Shown here in pieces: positions 43,870 to 55,042 of a stretch of DNA of 64,000 bases (positions are counted from its first letter, which is position 1; every line of letters starts with the position of its first letter). The position numbers were made by a program, and so were the translations under genes. The notes beneath the pieces were generated by a model, which saw nothing but the letters and a program-made list of their open reading frames with translations, made no database searches and was not told the origin of the DNA. The DNA comes from Dermabacter sp. (GTDB taxonomy: Bacteria > Actinomycetota > Actinomycetes > Actinomycetales > Dermabacteraceae): contig JAUNTX010000006.1 of assembly GCA_030538475.1 (NCBI GenBank), forward strand, positions 3,593-67,592. The letters are read 5' to 3'.

Positions 43870-46248
43870 CTAACGGCCGAAGCGGCGAAGGCGCAGCGAA
43901 TTGGTCACAACAAACACGCTCGAAAACGCCATCGCGGCGGCCGCGACGAGCGGCCCCAGGAAGCCAGCGATCGCCAGTGGGATCGCGATGACGTTGTAGA
44001 TGAACGCCCAGAACAGGTTCCAGCGGATCGTGCGCAGCGTGGCCCGCGCGAGCTTGACCGCGACCGGGATCTGCGAGATCTCGCCACCGGCCAGCACGAT
44101 GTCGCCGGAGGCCATCGCCGCGTCGGTCCCCGTGCCCATCGCGATGCCCAGATCGGCCTCCGCGAGCGCCACCGTGTCGTTGATGCCGTCGCCCACCATC
44201 GCGATCCGCGTGCCGTCCTCGCGCAGGTCCTTGATGAGCGCGAGCTTCGCCTCTGGGGCGAGGGAAGCGTGAACGTCCTCGATGCCCACCTGCGCGGCCA
44301 CGTGGCGTGCCGCCTCGGGGTTGTCGCCGGTTGCCATGACCGGGCGAATCCCGAGCGCCTTCAGCTCGGTGACGACCCGCGCGGCCTCGGGCCGCACCGT
44401 GTCGGAAATCTGCACGATGCCGAGCACGACGGAATCGACAGCGACGCTCGAGACCGTGTAGCCGGCCGCGGCGGCGTCGGTCACGGCGCCCGCGAGGGCC
44501 GGGGGCACCGAGGCGGGGTCCTTGATCGCGGAGATCTCCACGAGGAAGGAGCGGTCCTCGCCGCTCACCCGGGCGCTGAGGCCCTGGCCCGCGAGGGCCG
44601 TGGACTGCTCAAGCGTGAGGGTGCCCATGAGTGCGGCGGCGTCCGCGTCGGCCGCGGCGCCGTCAACGATGGCGGTGGCGATGGGGTGTTCGGAGCCGGA
44701 TTCGGCCACGGCGGCGAGCGCGAGCACGAGGGCCCGGTCGCTGTCGTCGATCACGTTGACGCCCGCGAGGGCCATGCGGCCCGTCGTGAGCGTGCCGGTC
44801 TTGTCGAGCACGATGGTCGCGATTTTCTGCGAGGCCTCGAGGGTCTGGGCGGAGCGGATGAGGATGCCCAGTTCGGCGCCGCGGCCCGTGCCCACCATGA
44901 TCGCGGTGGGCGTGGCGAGCCCGAGCGCGCACGGGCACGCGATGATGAGCACCGCGACTGCCGCGGTGAACGCCTGCTCCCACGTGCCGCCCAGCAGCAC
45001 CCAGCCGCCGAGCGTGAGCAGGGACAGCACGATGACCACCGGGACGAAGACCGAGGAGATCTTGTCCACGAGCCGCTGCACCGGCGCCTTCGAGGTCTGT
45101 GCTTCTTCCACGAGGTGCGCGATGTGGGCGAGCTGCGTGTCCGCACCCACGTGAGTGGCGCGGGCCAGTAGGCGGCCGGTGGTGTTGACGGTCGCGCCCA
45201 CCACCGCATCGCCCACGCCCACGTCTTCCGGCACGGGCTCGCCGGTGAGCATCGAGCGGTCAATGGCGGAGTGGCCGTCGATCACCACGCCGTCGGTCGC
45301 GATCTTCTCGCCGGGCTTCGTCACGAACACGTCGCCCACGGCCACCTGGTCGATATCCACCTGGCGTTCCACCGTGGTGCCGTCGGCCCCGAGCTCCAGG
45401 ATCGTGGCCTGCTTCGCCCCGAGGTCCAGGAGGGCGCGGATGGCCGCGCTGGACTGATGGACCGCGCGGGCCTGGGCGTAGCGCCCGAGCAGCACGAGCG
45501 TGGTGATGACCGCGGCGGACTCGAAGTAGATTTCGTGCATGCCGCCGTGCGCGGCCCCGCCGGAGAGGGCGGGGGAGAGCCCCATGTCCATCTGCATCCC
45601 GATGTGCCCGGCGCCGCCGAACAGGAGCGCCCACACCGACCAGAAGTAGGCGGCGAGGGTGCCGAGGGTGACGAGCGTGTCCATCGTGAACGAGCCGTGG
45701 CGCAGGTTGGCCCACGTGGCGCGGTGGAACGGCAGGCCGCAGTAGAAAACCACGGGGGTCGCGAGCGCCCACATGGCCCACTGCCACCCGGGGAACTGGA
45801 GCGCCGGAATCATCGAGATGAGGAAGATCGGCACGGAGAAGATCGCGGCCACGACCGTGCGATGCAGCGCGTCGGCCTTGTCGCGCGCCGCCCGCTCTTC
45901 CGCATCGGTGCTTGCGCCCGGCTGCCCCGCGGCCGACGACGCTCGGGTGCGCACGTTCGCCTCGTAGCCCGCGCTCTTCACGGCCGCCACGAGGGCGTCG
46001 TCGGTGATCGCGGGATCGTCCACGCTCACGCTCGCGCGTTCGAGCGCGAGGTTGACCACGGCGTTGACATCCCCCACCCGGTTGAGTTTCTTCTCCACGC
46101 GCGCCACGCAGCTCGCGCAGGTCATGCCGGAGATGTCGAGATCCACCCGGCGCGGGCCGGGGGTGTGATCGGGCTCGGCCGTGGTGGTCTGGCCGACGGG
46201 GGTGTCACCCGTGGCCGGTGCGGACGACGGGGTGGGGGTGGTGGACAT
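43870..46248 (-). CDS. copA: Copper-exporting P1B-type ATPase
   Basis: This 792-residue P-type ATPase pumps Cu(I) out of the cytoplasm. An N-terminal heavy-metal domain (about residues 33-100) has the metal-binding G-M-T-C-A-S-C (Cys44, Cys47). The membrane metal site is C-P-C followed by A-L-G-L-A-T-P-T. The phosphorylation motif is D-K-T-G-T-L-T, the TGE loop is M-L-T-G-E-P-V, the nucleotide-domain dipeptide is S-G-S-E-H-P, and the hinge is M-V-G-D-G-I-N-D. A His/Met-rich loop after the second helix (about 205-225: [13 protein letters not shown]) may be a copper entry or release site. It lies downstream of copZ, with 17-nt repeats in the gap. Confidence 0.96.
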   Translation of the reverse strand: MSTTPTPSSAPATGDTPVGQTTTAEPDHTPGPRRVDLDISGMTCASCVARVEKKLNRVGDVNAVVNLALERASVSVDDPAITDDALVAAVKSAGYEANVRTRASSAAGQPGASTDAEERAARDKADALHRTVVAAIFSVPIFLISMIPALQFPGWQWAMWALATPVVFYCGLPFHRATWANLRHGSFTMDTLVTLGTLAAYFWSVWALLFGGAGHIGMQMDMGLSPALSGGAAHGGMHEIYFESAAVITTLVLLGRYAQARAVHQSSAAIRALLDLGAKQATILELGADGTTVERQVDIDQVAVGDVFVTKPGEKIATDGVVIDGHSAIDRSMLTGEPVPEDVGVGDAVVGATVNTTGRLLARATHVGADTQLAHIAHLVEEAQTSKAPVQRLVDKISSVFVPVVIVLSLLTLGGWVLLGGTWEQAFTAAVAVLIIACPCALGLATPTAIMVGTGRGAELGILIRSAQTLEASQKIATIVLDKTGTLTTGRMALAGVNVIDDSDRALVLALAAVAESGSEHPIATAIVDGAAADADAAALMGTLTLEQSTALAGQGLSARVSGEDRSFLVEISAIKDPASVPPALAGAVTDAAAAGYTVSSVAVDSVVLGIVQISDTVRPEAARVVTELKALGIRPVMATGDNPEAARHVAAQVGIEDVHASLAPEAKLALIKDLREDGTRIAMVGDGINDTVALAEADLGIAMGTGTDAAMASGDIVLAGGEISQIPVAVKLARATLRTIRWNLFWAFIYNVIAIPLAIAGFLGPLVAAAAMAFSSVFVVTNSLRLRRFGR

Positions 46249-46289
46249 GGGGCATCCTTTGCTGGTGCGGGCGATGCGGAGGAGCGAGT

Positions 46290-46357
46290 GGTGCTCAGCG
46301 GTAGTTGGCGCTCAGCGGTGATTGGTGCTCAGTGGGGGCCGACGCTCAGGGTTGGAG
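46290..46357. repeat. Four tandem 17-nt repeats between copA and copZ
   Basis: Units start at 46290, 46307, 46324 and 46341 with exact 17-nt spacing. The first three read GGYGCTCAGYGG and so on, and the last is more diverged and runs into the copZ stop codon. The array is intergenic on the copZ-copA transcript. Confidence 0.7.
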
Positions 46358-46567
46358 CGCGTAGGCGTCGCCCGCTTCGGCGAGCGCGCCTTCGATGCCC
46401 TCGCGCGTCACGTCCGCATCCGAGGTGACGGTGAGCGTGGAGGCGCCGCCGGTGACCAGATCGACCTCGACGCCGGTGACGCCGGGCAGGGCGCCCACTT
46501 CGTCCTTGATCGCGTTCGCGCAGTGGCCGCAGGTGAGGCCGGTGACCTGGAAGGTGCTGGTTGCCAT
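46346..46567 (-). CDS. copZ: Copper chaperone (heavy-metal-associated domain)
   Basis: This single 73-residue HMA domain has the metal-binding loop G-L-T-C-G-H-C (Cys13, Cys16) right after the first beta strand. That is the expected size and layout of CopZ, which hands Cu(I) to CopA. The strong ribosome binding site AAGGAGA precedes the ATG at 46567. It is the first gene of the copZ-copA unit and follows a promoter overlapped by a CsoR-type operator. Confidence 0.93.
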   Translation of the reverse strand: MATSTFQVTGLTCGHCANAIKDEVGALPGVTGVEVDLVTGGASTLTVTSDADVTREGIEGALAEAGDAYALQP

Positions 46568-46619
46568 GACTGTTCTCCTTAAACGACGGGTGGCGGGTGC
46601 GGTGTGCACCCACTCCTTC

Positions 46620-46648
46620 ACCATACCCCTAGGGGGTATTGGGTGCAA
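46620..46648 (-). promoter_or_regulatory. copZA promoter with CsoR-like operator in the spacer
   Basis: On the minus strand TTGCAC (46648-46643) and TATGGT (46625-46620) are 17 bases apart. The spacer contains ATACCCCTAGGGGGTAT (46623-46639), with 7-bp inverted arms ATACCCC / GGGGTAT, the form of known CsoR operators. A bound apo-repressor would block RNA polymerase, and copper would release it. No csoR gene is in the window. Confidence 0.8.
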
Positions 46649-46676
46649 GGGGTGAGAGCCTTCAGAAGCTCCTCGA

Positions 46677-46682
46677 TACGAT
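46677..46682 (+). promoter_or_regulatory. -10 box (TACGAT) for the kinase gene
   Basis: TACGAT ends six bases before the ATG at 46689 and there is no ribosome binding site, pointing to a leaderless transcript divergent from copZA. Confidence 0.5.
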
Positions 46683-46688
46683 GGGCAC

Positions 46689-48842
<2,154 letters not shown>

Positions 48843-48964
48843 GCGCGCGCCCGGGCTTATCCTGCGTCGCTTTGATCCCACCCGGGCCGCCTGGAAGGGC
48901 GCCCTCCCGCGCCCGTGTGGCACTCTTGTGCCCGAACAGGTGAAGCCAAGTCTTTGGAGGATCA

Positions 48965-49759
48965 ATGGCGGAGAACACGTCGGCCCAGGATAAGCGGGCG
49001 GCCCAGCGCGAAGCCCTTCGCAAGCAGCGGGCCGCGGAGCTCGCCCGCCAGCGCCGCGTGCGCACGATCGTGTATTCGGTGGTCACCGTGGTGGCCCTCG
49101 TGGTCGTGGCTGGCGCGGGTTACCTGCTGTACCAGGCGTTCAAGCCCGAGCCGGAGCTCGAACTGCACCAGCCCACCTCCATCTCCAACGAGGACCCCTA
49201 CCTTCAGGTGGGTGCCGCCTCCGACGCCCCCGTGGTGGATCTCGTGCTGGACTTCATGTGCCCCTACTGCGGCCAGTTCGAGCAGGTGAACGGCACCGAC
49301 ATCGCTGATCTCGCGAACGGTAACGAGGCCACGGTCCGCTTCCATATCCGCTCCTTCCTCAACGCCGCCTCCACCACCGACTACTCGGGCCGCGCGGCCG
49401 GGGCCGCGGTCTGCACCTACGAACAGTCACCCGAGACGTTCCTCGCGTTCCAGGCCCTCCTGTTCGAGAACCAGCCCCAGGAAGGCACGGCCGGTCTCAG
49501 CGATGCCGAGATGGTCGCGTTCGCTCGCGATGCCGGAGCCACCGACGCCACCGCCGAGTGCATCACGAACCGCACCTACCAGCGCTGGGCCCAGGAAACC
49601 ATGGAGCCCGCAGGCCAGGAGATCGCGAACGCCACCCCCGCCGTGCGCATTAACGGCGAGGTGTGGAGCGAAAACCAGAGCCTGTGGATGACCCCCGGCC
49701 TGTTCGCCCAGACCGTCCGCTCCGCCGGTGCCGGTGCCGCGAGCGACTCCGGTCAGTAA
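48965..49759 (+). CDS. Membrane-anchored DsbA-like thiol-disulfide oxidoreductase (CPYC)
   Basis: This 264-residue protein has a basic, coiled-coil-like N-terminus (about residues 8-32), one transmembrane helix (about 35-57) and an extracytoplasmic thioredoxin-like DsbA domain. The redox pair is C-P-Y-C (Cys99-Cys102), and a cis-Pro region A-T-P-A-V-R-I lies near residue 223. It probably forms disulfides in exported proteins. GGAGG precedes the ATG. It is followed by tRNA-Thr and then a second DsbA-like gene. Confidence 0.9.
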   Translation: MAENTSAQDKRAAQREALRKQRAAELARQRRVRTIVYSVVTVVALVVVAGAGYLLYQAFKPEPELELHQPTSISNEDPYLQVGAASDAPVVDLVLDFMCPYCGQFEQVNGTDIADLANGNEATVRFHIRSFLNAASTTDYSGRAAGAAVCTYEQSPETFLAFQALLFENQPQEGTAGLSDAEMVAFARDAGATDATAECITNRTYQRWAQETMEPAGQEIANATPAVRINGEVWSENQSLWMTPGLFAQTVRSAGAGAASDSGQ

Positions 49760-49887
49760 CCGCCTCCAGGGCGGCAGCGGCGCCTGATGCGCGCCCTTTC
49801 GCGGCGCTCGCGGTCGGCTAGACTTGTGCGAGCGCCGCGGGCCACCCGCCCGTCGCAACCAGGGCGCACCCCACCGGGTGCCCCTTC

Positions 49888-49960
49888 GCTGAAGTAGCTC
49901 AGTTGGTAGAGCAGCTGTCTTGTAAACAGCAGGTCGTGGGTTCGAGCCCCATCTTCAGCT
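49888..49960 (+). tRNA. tRNA-Thr (anticodon UGU)
   Basis: This 73-nt cloverleaf has a 7-bp acceptor stem (GCTGAAG / CTTCAGC), a D-arm with AGTTGGTA, an anticodon stem GCTGT / ACAGC with loop CTTGTAA (anticodon TGT at 49921-49923), and a T-arm with TTCGAGC. The discriminator base is T and CCA is not encoded. The anticodon reads ACA and ACG threonine codons. Confidence 0.97.
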
Positions 49961-49997
49961 CCCCGAGGCCCCTGGTACGCCACGACGAAGGGACATC

Positions 49998-50789
49998 ATG
50001 CCCCAGAACGCCGTTCGCCGCTTCGCTATCCCCGCCGCCATCCTGGCGCTTGCCGCTCTGCTCATCGTCCTGGTGGTGGTGCTCGGCTCCGGGCGCGACG
50101 GTTCGGCCCCGTCGTCGGCTCCCGCGAGCGACACGGGTGGGCAGTCGGCCGCGGCGTCGGCCACCGCGCACCCGAGCGATCCGGCCCTGGATGCTCCCGG
50201 GGCGCCCGCCCCGAAGGATGTCGCGGTGCGCATCGACGGGGTCGAGCGGCGCGACGCGGACGATCCCATGGCGTACGGGGACGCCGACGCCCCCGTCGTG
50301 ATCGTCGTGTTCTCCGACTACCAGTGCACGTTCTGCGCCCGCTTCAGCGCCGACACCCTGCCCGCCCTGAAGAAGCGCGCCGACGCCGGTGAGCTGCGCA
50401 TCGAACACCGCGACGTCAACGTGTACGGCGACGCCTCGCGCCTCGCGGCACAGGCGAGCGTAGCCGCGGGAGACCAGGGCAAGTTCTGGCAGTATCACGA
50501 CGCACTCTTCGCGGGCGGCACCCCCCGCGGCGCGGGCGACCTCAGCCGCGCGTCCCTCGTAGCGCTCGCCGAGGAGGTGGGCCTCGACGTACCCCGCTTC
50601 GAGGCAGCGCTCGATGCCGACGCCACCGCCGCGACGGTGCGCACCCAGGAAGAACAGGCCCGCGGCCTCGGGGTGGGATCCACGCCGTCGTTCCTCATCA
50701 ACGGGACGCCGATGGTGGGCGCGCAGCCGCTGCCCGTGTTCACGGCCCTGATCGACGAAAAGCTCGCCGAGGCCCGAGGCGGGCAGTAA
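49998..50789 (+). CDS. Membrane-anchored DsbA-like thiol-disulfide oxidoreductase (CTFC)
   Basis: This 263-residue protein has an N-terminal transmembrane helix (about residues 9-31), a Ser/Ala/Pro-rich linker (about 32-72) and a DsbA/thioredoxin-4-type domain. The redox motif is C-T-F-C (Cys110-Cys113), and the cis-Pro segment G-V-G-S-T-P-S-F-L-I-N-G is near residue 230. It ends four bases before the ccdA start, so the two are a unit. CcdA could recycle this protein by passing electrons across the membrane. A GAAGGGA ribosome binding site precedes the ATG. Confidence 0.92.
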   Translation: MPQNAVRRFAIPAAILALAALLIVLVVVLGSGRDGSAPSSAPASDTGGQSAAASATAHPSDPALDAPGAPAPKDVAVRIDGVERRDADDPMAYGDADAPVVIVVFSDYQCTFCARFSADTLPALKKRADAGELRIEHRDVNVYGDASRLAAQASVAAGDQGKFWQYHDALFAGGTPRGAGDLSRASLVALAEEVGLDVPRFEAALDADATAATVRTQEEQARGLGVGSTPSFLINGTPMVGAQPLPVFTALIDEKLAEARGGQ

Positions 50790-50793
50790 CGGC

Positions 50794-51654
50794 ATGGAGA
50801 TCGGATTCCTCGCCGCCTTCGTGGGAGGCGCCCTCGCGCTCTTGAGCCCGTGCGGCGCCCTCCTCATCCCCGCCTACCTGGCCTCGACCGTCGGCTCCGG
50901 CCAGGGCGCCGCCCGCGGCGTGCTGCGCCACGGCACCGTCTTCTTCGCCGGTCTGCTCATTACCCTCGTCCCGCTCGGGCTCGGCGCGGGCGCCGTCGGC
51001 GGGCTCCTCATCGATTACCGGCCCCTCATCGTCGCCGCCACGTCCCTCCTGCTCATCGTGCTGGGCCTCCTGCAGTTCTTCGGGGTGGGCGTTGACCTTT
51101 CCACGGTGCTGCCCGGCGCCAAGGACGTGCGCCGCGCCTCCGGGCAGGGCGGCGGCTACCTTCGCTCCCTCCTGCTCGGCATGGCCAGCGGCGTCGCCGG
51201 ACTGTGCGCTGGGCCCCTGCTCGGCGCGATCCTCACCCTCGCCCTCACCCAGGCCAGCCTCGTGTTCTCCGCCGCCCTCATGGTCGCCTACGCGCTCGGC
51301 ATGGTGGTCCCGCTCGTGGCCATCACCCTCGCCTTTCACCGCCTGGGCGTGCGCGGCAGGCGCCTACTGCGCGGCCGCGGCTTCCAGTGGGGAAAGCTCA
51401 CCCTGCACACCACGAACATGGTCGCGGGCGTCCTCATCGCGGGCCTCGGCGTGCTCATGTGGGCCACGAACGGCCTGGTCAGCGCCCCCTCCCTCCTGTC
51501 CAGCGCGCAGCAGGCACGCCTCCAAGAAGCCACCGCCCTGCTCGCCCAGCCCGGCCTCGACATCGCGGTCATCATCGTCCTCGCCATTGCCGGCCTGGCC
51601 CTGTGGTGGCGCGCCGATAGGCGCCGGGCCCGCGAGAGTGGCGAGACCCCATGA
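50794..51654 (+). CDS. ccdA: Cytochrome c biogenesis / thiol-reductant membrane protein CcdA
   Basis: This 286-residue member of the DsbD/CcdA transmembrane family has about six to seven helices. The two conserved Cys-Pro-type helices are L-L-S-P-C-G-A (Cys20) and V-A-G-L-C-A-G-P (Cys138), the pair that carries electrons from cytoplasmic thioredoxin to extracytoplasmic partners. The upstream DsbA-like gene four bases away is its likely partner. The stop overlaps the start of the following lipoprotein by 4 nt (ATGA). No cytochrome c maturation genes are adjacent, so a general thiol-reduction role is more likely. Confidence 0.93.
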   Translation: MEIGFLAAFVGGALALLSPCGALLIPAYLASTVGSGQGAARGVLRHGTVFFAGLLITLVPLGLGAGAVGGLLIDYRPLIVAATSLLLIVLGLLQFFGVGVDLSTVLPGAKDVRRASGQGGGYLRSLLLGMASGVAGLCAGPLLGAILTLALTQASLVFSAALMVAYALGMVVPLVAITLAFHRLGVRGRRLLRGRGFQWGKLTLHTTNMVAGVLIAGLGVLMWATNGLVSAPSLLSSAQQARLQEATALLAQPGLDIAVIIVLAIAGLALWWRADRRRARESGETP

Positions 51655-52838
51655 ACGCCGTCGACGCCCCGCAGCGGCCCGCCAGTGCACGCACCGCGCT
51701 GCCCCGCCGCGGCTTCGTCATCACCGGCGCGGCCCTCGCCCTCACCTCCCTCGCCGCCTGCACGGGCGGGGGCGAGCCCGCGGATGAGGCCAGCGCGAGA
51801 GCCTCGGCCGCATCCGATGCCGGTCAGGGCCACGGAGCCAGCCCCACCGCCTCCTCGAGCGGCCCGGGCATCGTGCGCACCCGCACCCCCGTGGCCGTCA
51901 ACGCGCCCGCAGAAACCGTCCCACCCACCGACCTCCGCCTGCCCGACACCCTCGATCCGCTCCGCACCGTCGAGACCCCGTGGCAGGGACGGCCGCACTA
52001 CCTCGCAGGCGTCTACGTGGGCCCGCACGCCTCGGAGATGAACGTGGTCCTCACCGCGATCCGCGAAGACGGCACTGTGCTGTGGCGGGCCGAACGCCCG
52101 CTCGGGCACGGCACGGTGCGCCTCGTGAATGGCCCCGCGGGCGCGCTCGCGGTCCTCACCGACGAAGCAGAACCCGGCCACGTGAGCGCCTCCGCATTCG
52201 ACCTCGGCACCGGCGCCCCCGCGTGGGGGCCGGTCGCCGTGCCGGGAGCTTTCGCGGCGCCCGGCCTCGTGTTCGGTGCGGCGGGCGAAGGCCCGGACAG
52301 CTGGGTGGCCCTCGGGGCCGACGGCGCTGCCACGGAGCTGCCCGCCGCGCTGGAAGGCGACCCCGAGGCGCGCGCCGCCATCGACGGCAAGGGCATGGGA
52401 CTACTGAGCGGCGGCCGGGTGATCGGCGCCGAGATCCCGGACCAGCAGGGCGCGAGCGCGGCCCCCGAGCTGGGGGAAGGCCTCGAGGAGTTCGTGATCG
52501 AACGCTCCCTGGGCCGCGTCATCGCCCGCGCGCAGAATCAGGCCGTCGGGTACGAGGCCGACGGGCAGGAGGCCTGGCGCACCGACGTGGGCGAAGCGTT
52601 CACCCTGATCAGCGCGGGAGACTTCCTCGCCTACGGCCTGCGCGTGAGGGATGCGGCAGCGCTCGTGTTCGACGTGCGCGATGGCCGGATGGTCGATCCC
52701 TACAATGCCGATAGTCGCGGCGCCGCCCCCATCGCCGTGCCCGAAGTGTTCGGGGACGTGGCGGGCGCGGCCGTGCGGCCGGAAGGGCGGCGCTGCCTCG
52801 TCACCACCGAGGTGATCCTCGGCTACGGCGCCCCGTGA
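51651..52838 (+). CDS. Tat-type lipoprotein with predicted beta-propeller
   Basis: This 395-residue exported lipoprotein has the N-terminal signal P-R-R-G-F-V-I-T-G, a twin-arginine (Arg19-Arg20) context, and a lipobox S-L-A-A-C with Cys37. After a Ser/Ala-rich linker (about 38-80), the rest is beta-rich with repeated G-A-x-A-W or A-V-L-T-D-type blades, resembling a PQQ-like or quinoprotein beta-propeller. No active-site motif is visible. It is translationally coupled to ccdA, suggesting a function in the same extracytoplasmic redox or folding pathway, but the family is not recognised. Confidence 0.65.
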   Translation: MNAVDAPQRPASARTALPRRGFVITGAALALTSLAACTGGGEPADEASARASAASDAGQGHGASPTASSSGPGIVRTRTPVAVNAPAETVPPTDLRLPDTLDPLRTVETPWQGRPHYLAGVYVGPHASEMNVVLTAIREDGTVLWRAERPLGHGTVRLVNGPAGALAVLTDEAEPGHVSASAFDLGTGAPAWGPVAVPGAFAAPGLVFGAAGEGPDSWVALGADGAATELPAALEGDPEARAAIDGKGMGLLSGGRVIGAEIPDQQGASAAPELGEGLEEFVIERSLGRVIARAQNQAVGYEADGQEAWRTDVGEAFTLISAGDFLAYGLRVRDAAALVFDVRDGRMVDPYNADSRGAAPIAVPEVFGDVAGAAVRPEGRRCLVTTEVILGYGAP

Positions 52839-52871
52839 TGCCCGGGGGTGAGGGGCGTGAGTGCCCGGGCG

Positions 52872-54308
52872 TTAGCCCCGTCGGTCCCCGCGCCCGCCCG
52901 AGGAGCGCTGGCGCGAGCCACCGGAGCGACCGGAACCACCGGACCCGCCGGAGCGGCCCGCCCCACCCGAGCGGCCGGAACCGCCAGAACGGCCCGAGCC
53001 ACCCGAGCGACCGGACCCGCCAGAACGGCCAGAGCCGCCGCCGCGCTGGCCTGAGCCGCGCTGCCCACCGCGACCCTGCGCGGGGGCGGCGATCTCCTCG
53101 GGGATCTCGCCGAACACGCGCTCGCCCGGGGCGAGCACCCGCAGGACCTCGCTCGTGGCATCGACGCCGTGATGGATCGTGGGCTTGATCTTCGCGGCGC
53201 GCATGAGGTCATGCACGTCCTTCTTCTGATCCGGCTGCTGGACGGTGATGACCGTGCCGGATTCGCCCGCGCGGGCGGTGCGGCCGCTGCGGTGCAGGTA
53301 CGCCTTGTGTTCGATCGGCGGATCGGCGTGCACCACGAGGCCCACATCGTCCACATGGATGCCGCGGGCGGCAATATCGGTGCACACGAGGGTGCCGACG
53401 GTGCCCGCGTGGAAGGCGTCGAGGTTGCGCACGCGCGCGCCCTGGGAGAGGTTGCCGTGCATTTCCACGGCGGGAACGCCGGAGCGGCTGAGCTTCTTCG
53501 CGAGGTTCTTCGCGCCGTACTTCGTGCGCGTGAACATGATGGTGCGCCCGGGCGCCGCGGCAAGGTCGCGTAGCACGTCGAAGCGGGCGTCGCGGTCCAC
53601 TTCGAGGACATGATGTTCCATCGTGGTCACCGACGCGGCCGACGGATCGGCCGAATGCGTCACCGCATCGTGGAGGTACTGGCGCACCACCTTGTCCACC
53701 GCGGCATCGAGCGTGGCAGAGAACAGCATCCGCTGCCCGTCCGCGGGCGTCTTGTCGAGGATGCGGCGCACCATCGGAAGAAAGCCCATGTCGCTCATGT
53801 GGTCGGCTTCGTCGAGCACGGTGATCTCCACCGCCCCCAGATCGCAGTAGCCCTGCCCCATGAGGTCCAGGAGGCGGCCGGGGCACGCGATCACCACGTC
53901 CACGCCCGATTCGAGGGCCTTGACCTGGGGGTTTTGGCCGACGCCGCCGAAGATGACGGTGAACTTGAGGCCCGTGGCGTGGGCGAGCGGGGCGAGGGAT
54001 TCGCCGATCTGCGAGGCCAATTCGCGCGTGGGCGCGAGCACGAGGGCGCGCGGCTTCCGGGCGAGCGGGCGGCGCGGGCTTTCGACGAGGCGTGTCACCG
54101 TGGGCAGGAGGAACCCGAAGGTTTTCCCGGAGCCCGTGCGTCCGCGCCCGAGCACGTCGCGCCCGGCGAGGGCGTCGGGCAGCGTGGCCTGCTGGATGGG
54201 GGTCGGGGTGGTGATGCCGAGGGAGGCGAGGGCGCTCTCGAGGACTGCGGGCAGTCCGAGTGCGCGGAAAGTCGTGGTGGCGGGAGTGCCGGAAATATCA
54301 GAAGTCAT
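52872..54308 (-). CDS. DEAD-box RNA helicase with Arg/Gly/Ser-rich tail
   Basis: This 478-residue ATP-dependent RNA helicase has the Q motif near P-T-P-I-Q, motif I G-R-G-R-T-G-S-G-K-T, motif II V-L-D-E-A-D, motif III S-A-T, and C-terminal domain motifs through S-G-R-T-A-R-A-G. The tail (about 405-478) is built of G-G-S-G-R-S units, an RGG-like RNA-binding region with an 18-nt DNA period. Members unwind RNA in ribosome assembly or mRNA decay and often act at low temperature. Motif I reads G-R-G-R-T-G-S-G-K-T, close to the usual A-x-T-G-x-G-K-T. Confidence 0.92.
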   Translation of the reverse strand: MTSDISGTPATTTFRALGLPAVLESALASLGITTPTPIQQATLPDALAGRDVLGRGRTGSGKTFGFLLPTVTRLVESPRRPLARKPRALVLAPTRELASQIGESLAPLAHATGLKFTVIFGGVGQNPQVKALESGVDVVIACPGRLLDLMGQGYCDLGAVEITVLDEADHMSDMGFLPMVRRILDKTPADGQRMLFSATLDAAVDKVVRQYLHDAVTHSADPSAASVTTMEHHVLEVDRDARFDVLRDLAAAPGRTIMFTRTKYGAKNLAKKLSRSGVPAVEMHGNLSQGARVRNLDAFHAGTVGTLVCTDIAARGIHVDDVGLVVHADPPIEHKAYLHRSGRTARAGESGTVITVQQPDQKKDVHDLMRAAKIKPTIHHGVDATSEVLRVLAPGERVFGEIPEEIAAPAQGRGGQRGSGQRGGGSGRSGGSGRSGGSGRSGGSGRSGGAGRSGGSGGSGRSGGSRQRSSGGRGDRRG

Positions 54309-54335
54309 AGGCTTCCCACCATAGGGGCCCGGCTG

Positions 54336-54971
54336 CTAGGCGAGGGCTCCACGGATGATGCCAGAGGTGTAGGTCTCACATTCGCCTGCCGCGAGCCTGC
54401 CCTGCAATTCGAGCACCACCCAGCCGTGCACCGGCACCCACACCGCATTCAGTACCGATTCGGGATCGGCGCCCGGCCGCGCGGCCACGGCGGCGGCCTC
54501 GCGCATCGGCTGAAGGGCCGAGCGCAGGGAGCTTTCCACCAGGTCCTCCAGTTCCAGGGCGCGCTGGTTGCGGGCCGACGGGCCCCACGGCATCGGCGCG
54601 GAACTCGTCGAGGTGAGTGAGAACATGGCGGTAAAGAGCGCGGGATGGGCGAGCGCCCACTGCCGGTAGGTGGCGGCGAGGACGGTCAGTGCGTGGGCGG
54701 CGCGCTCGCGGTCGCCGTCGGCCCCGGGCAGCTCTGCCGACGGCACCGAGGCGAGGGTGATCGCGAGGTCGGCGAAACCTTCGGCGGCGACGGCGTAGAT
54801 GAGCTGCGACTTCCCGCCGAACAGCGAGTAGATCGCCGTGGTGGAGGTATTGCACGCGCTCGCGACTTCGCGCAGCGATACCGCGGTGGGCCCACCGGAG
54901 GCGATGAGCAGGGCGGTCGCGTGTATGAGGTCCAGACGCAGGGCGTCGTCGTGGGGGCGAGGAGTGGTCAT
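54336..54971 (-). CDS. TetR family transcriptional regulator
   Basis: This 211-residue repressor-type protein has an N-terminal helix-turn-helix (about residues 15-60: S-L-R-E-V-A-S-A-C-N-T-S-T-T-A-I-Y-S-L-F-G-G-K). A ligand domain follows that resembles the TetR_C_13/WHG type (about 85-200). AAAAAGGA precedes the ATG. A 12-bp inverted repeat about 70-105 bases upstream of the start is a good candidate for its operator. The regulated genes may be itself, or others elsewhere. Confidence 0.9.
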   Translation of the reverse strand: MTTPRPHDDALRLDLIHATALLIASGGPTAVSLREVASACNTSTTAIYSLFGGKSQLIYAVAAEGFADLAITLASVPSAELPGADGDRERAAHALTVLAATYRQWALAHPALFTAMFSLTSTSSAPMPWGPSARNQRALELEDLVESSLRSALQPMREAAAVAARPGADPESVLNAVWVPVHGWVVLELQGRLAAGECETYTSGIIRGALA

Positions 54972-55042
54972 GGGTGTCCTTTTTCAGATCACACAGCAGC
55001 GAGGATTCCTCCTCACCTGCAATGTTTCTGAGAGTAACATTA

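Noticed and set aside
43870-46248. Assignment of the P-type ATPase to silver, zinc or cadmium
   Set aside because: The CPC motif, a GMTCASC metal domain, the adjacent CopZ and the CsoR-like operator favour copper.
49888-49960. tRNA-Thr as an attachment site of an integrated element
   Set aside because: No integrase gene and no duplicated tRNA 3' end are seen within the window; the flanking genes look like core genome.
52013-52522. Minus-strand open frame inside the Tat lipoprotein gene
   Set aside because: It lacks a ribosome binding site and any domain; the plus-strand signal peptide and lipobox are clear.
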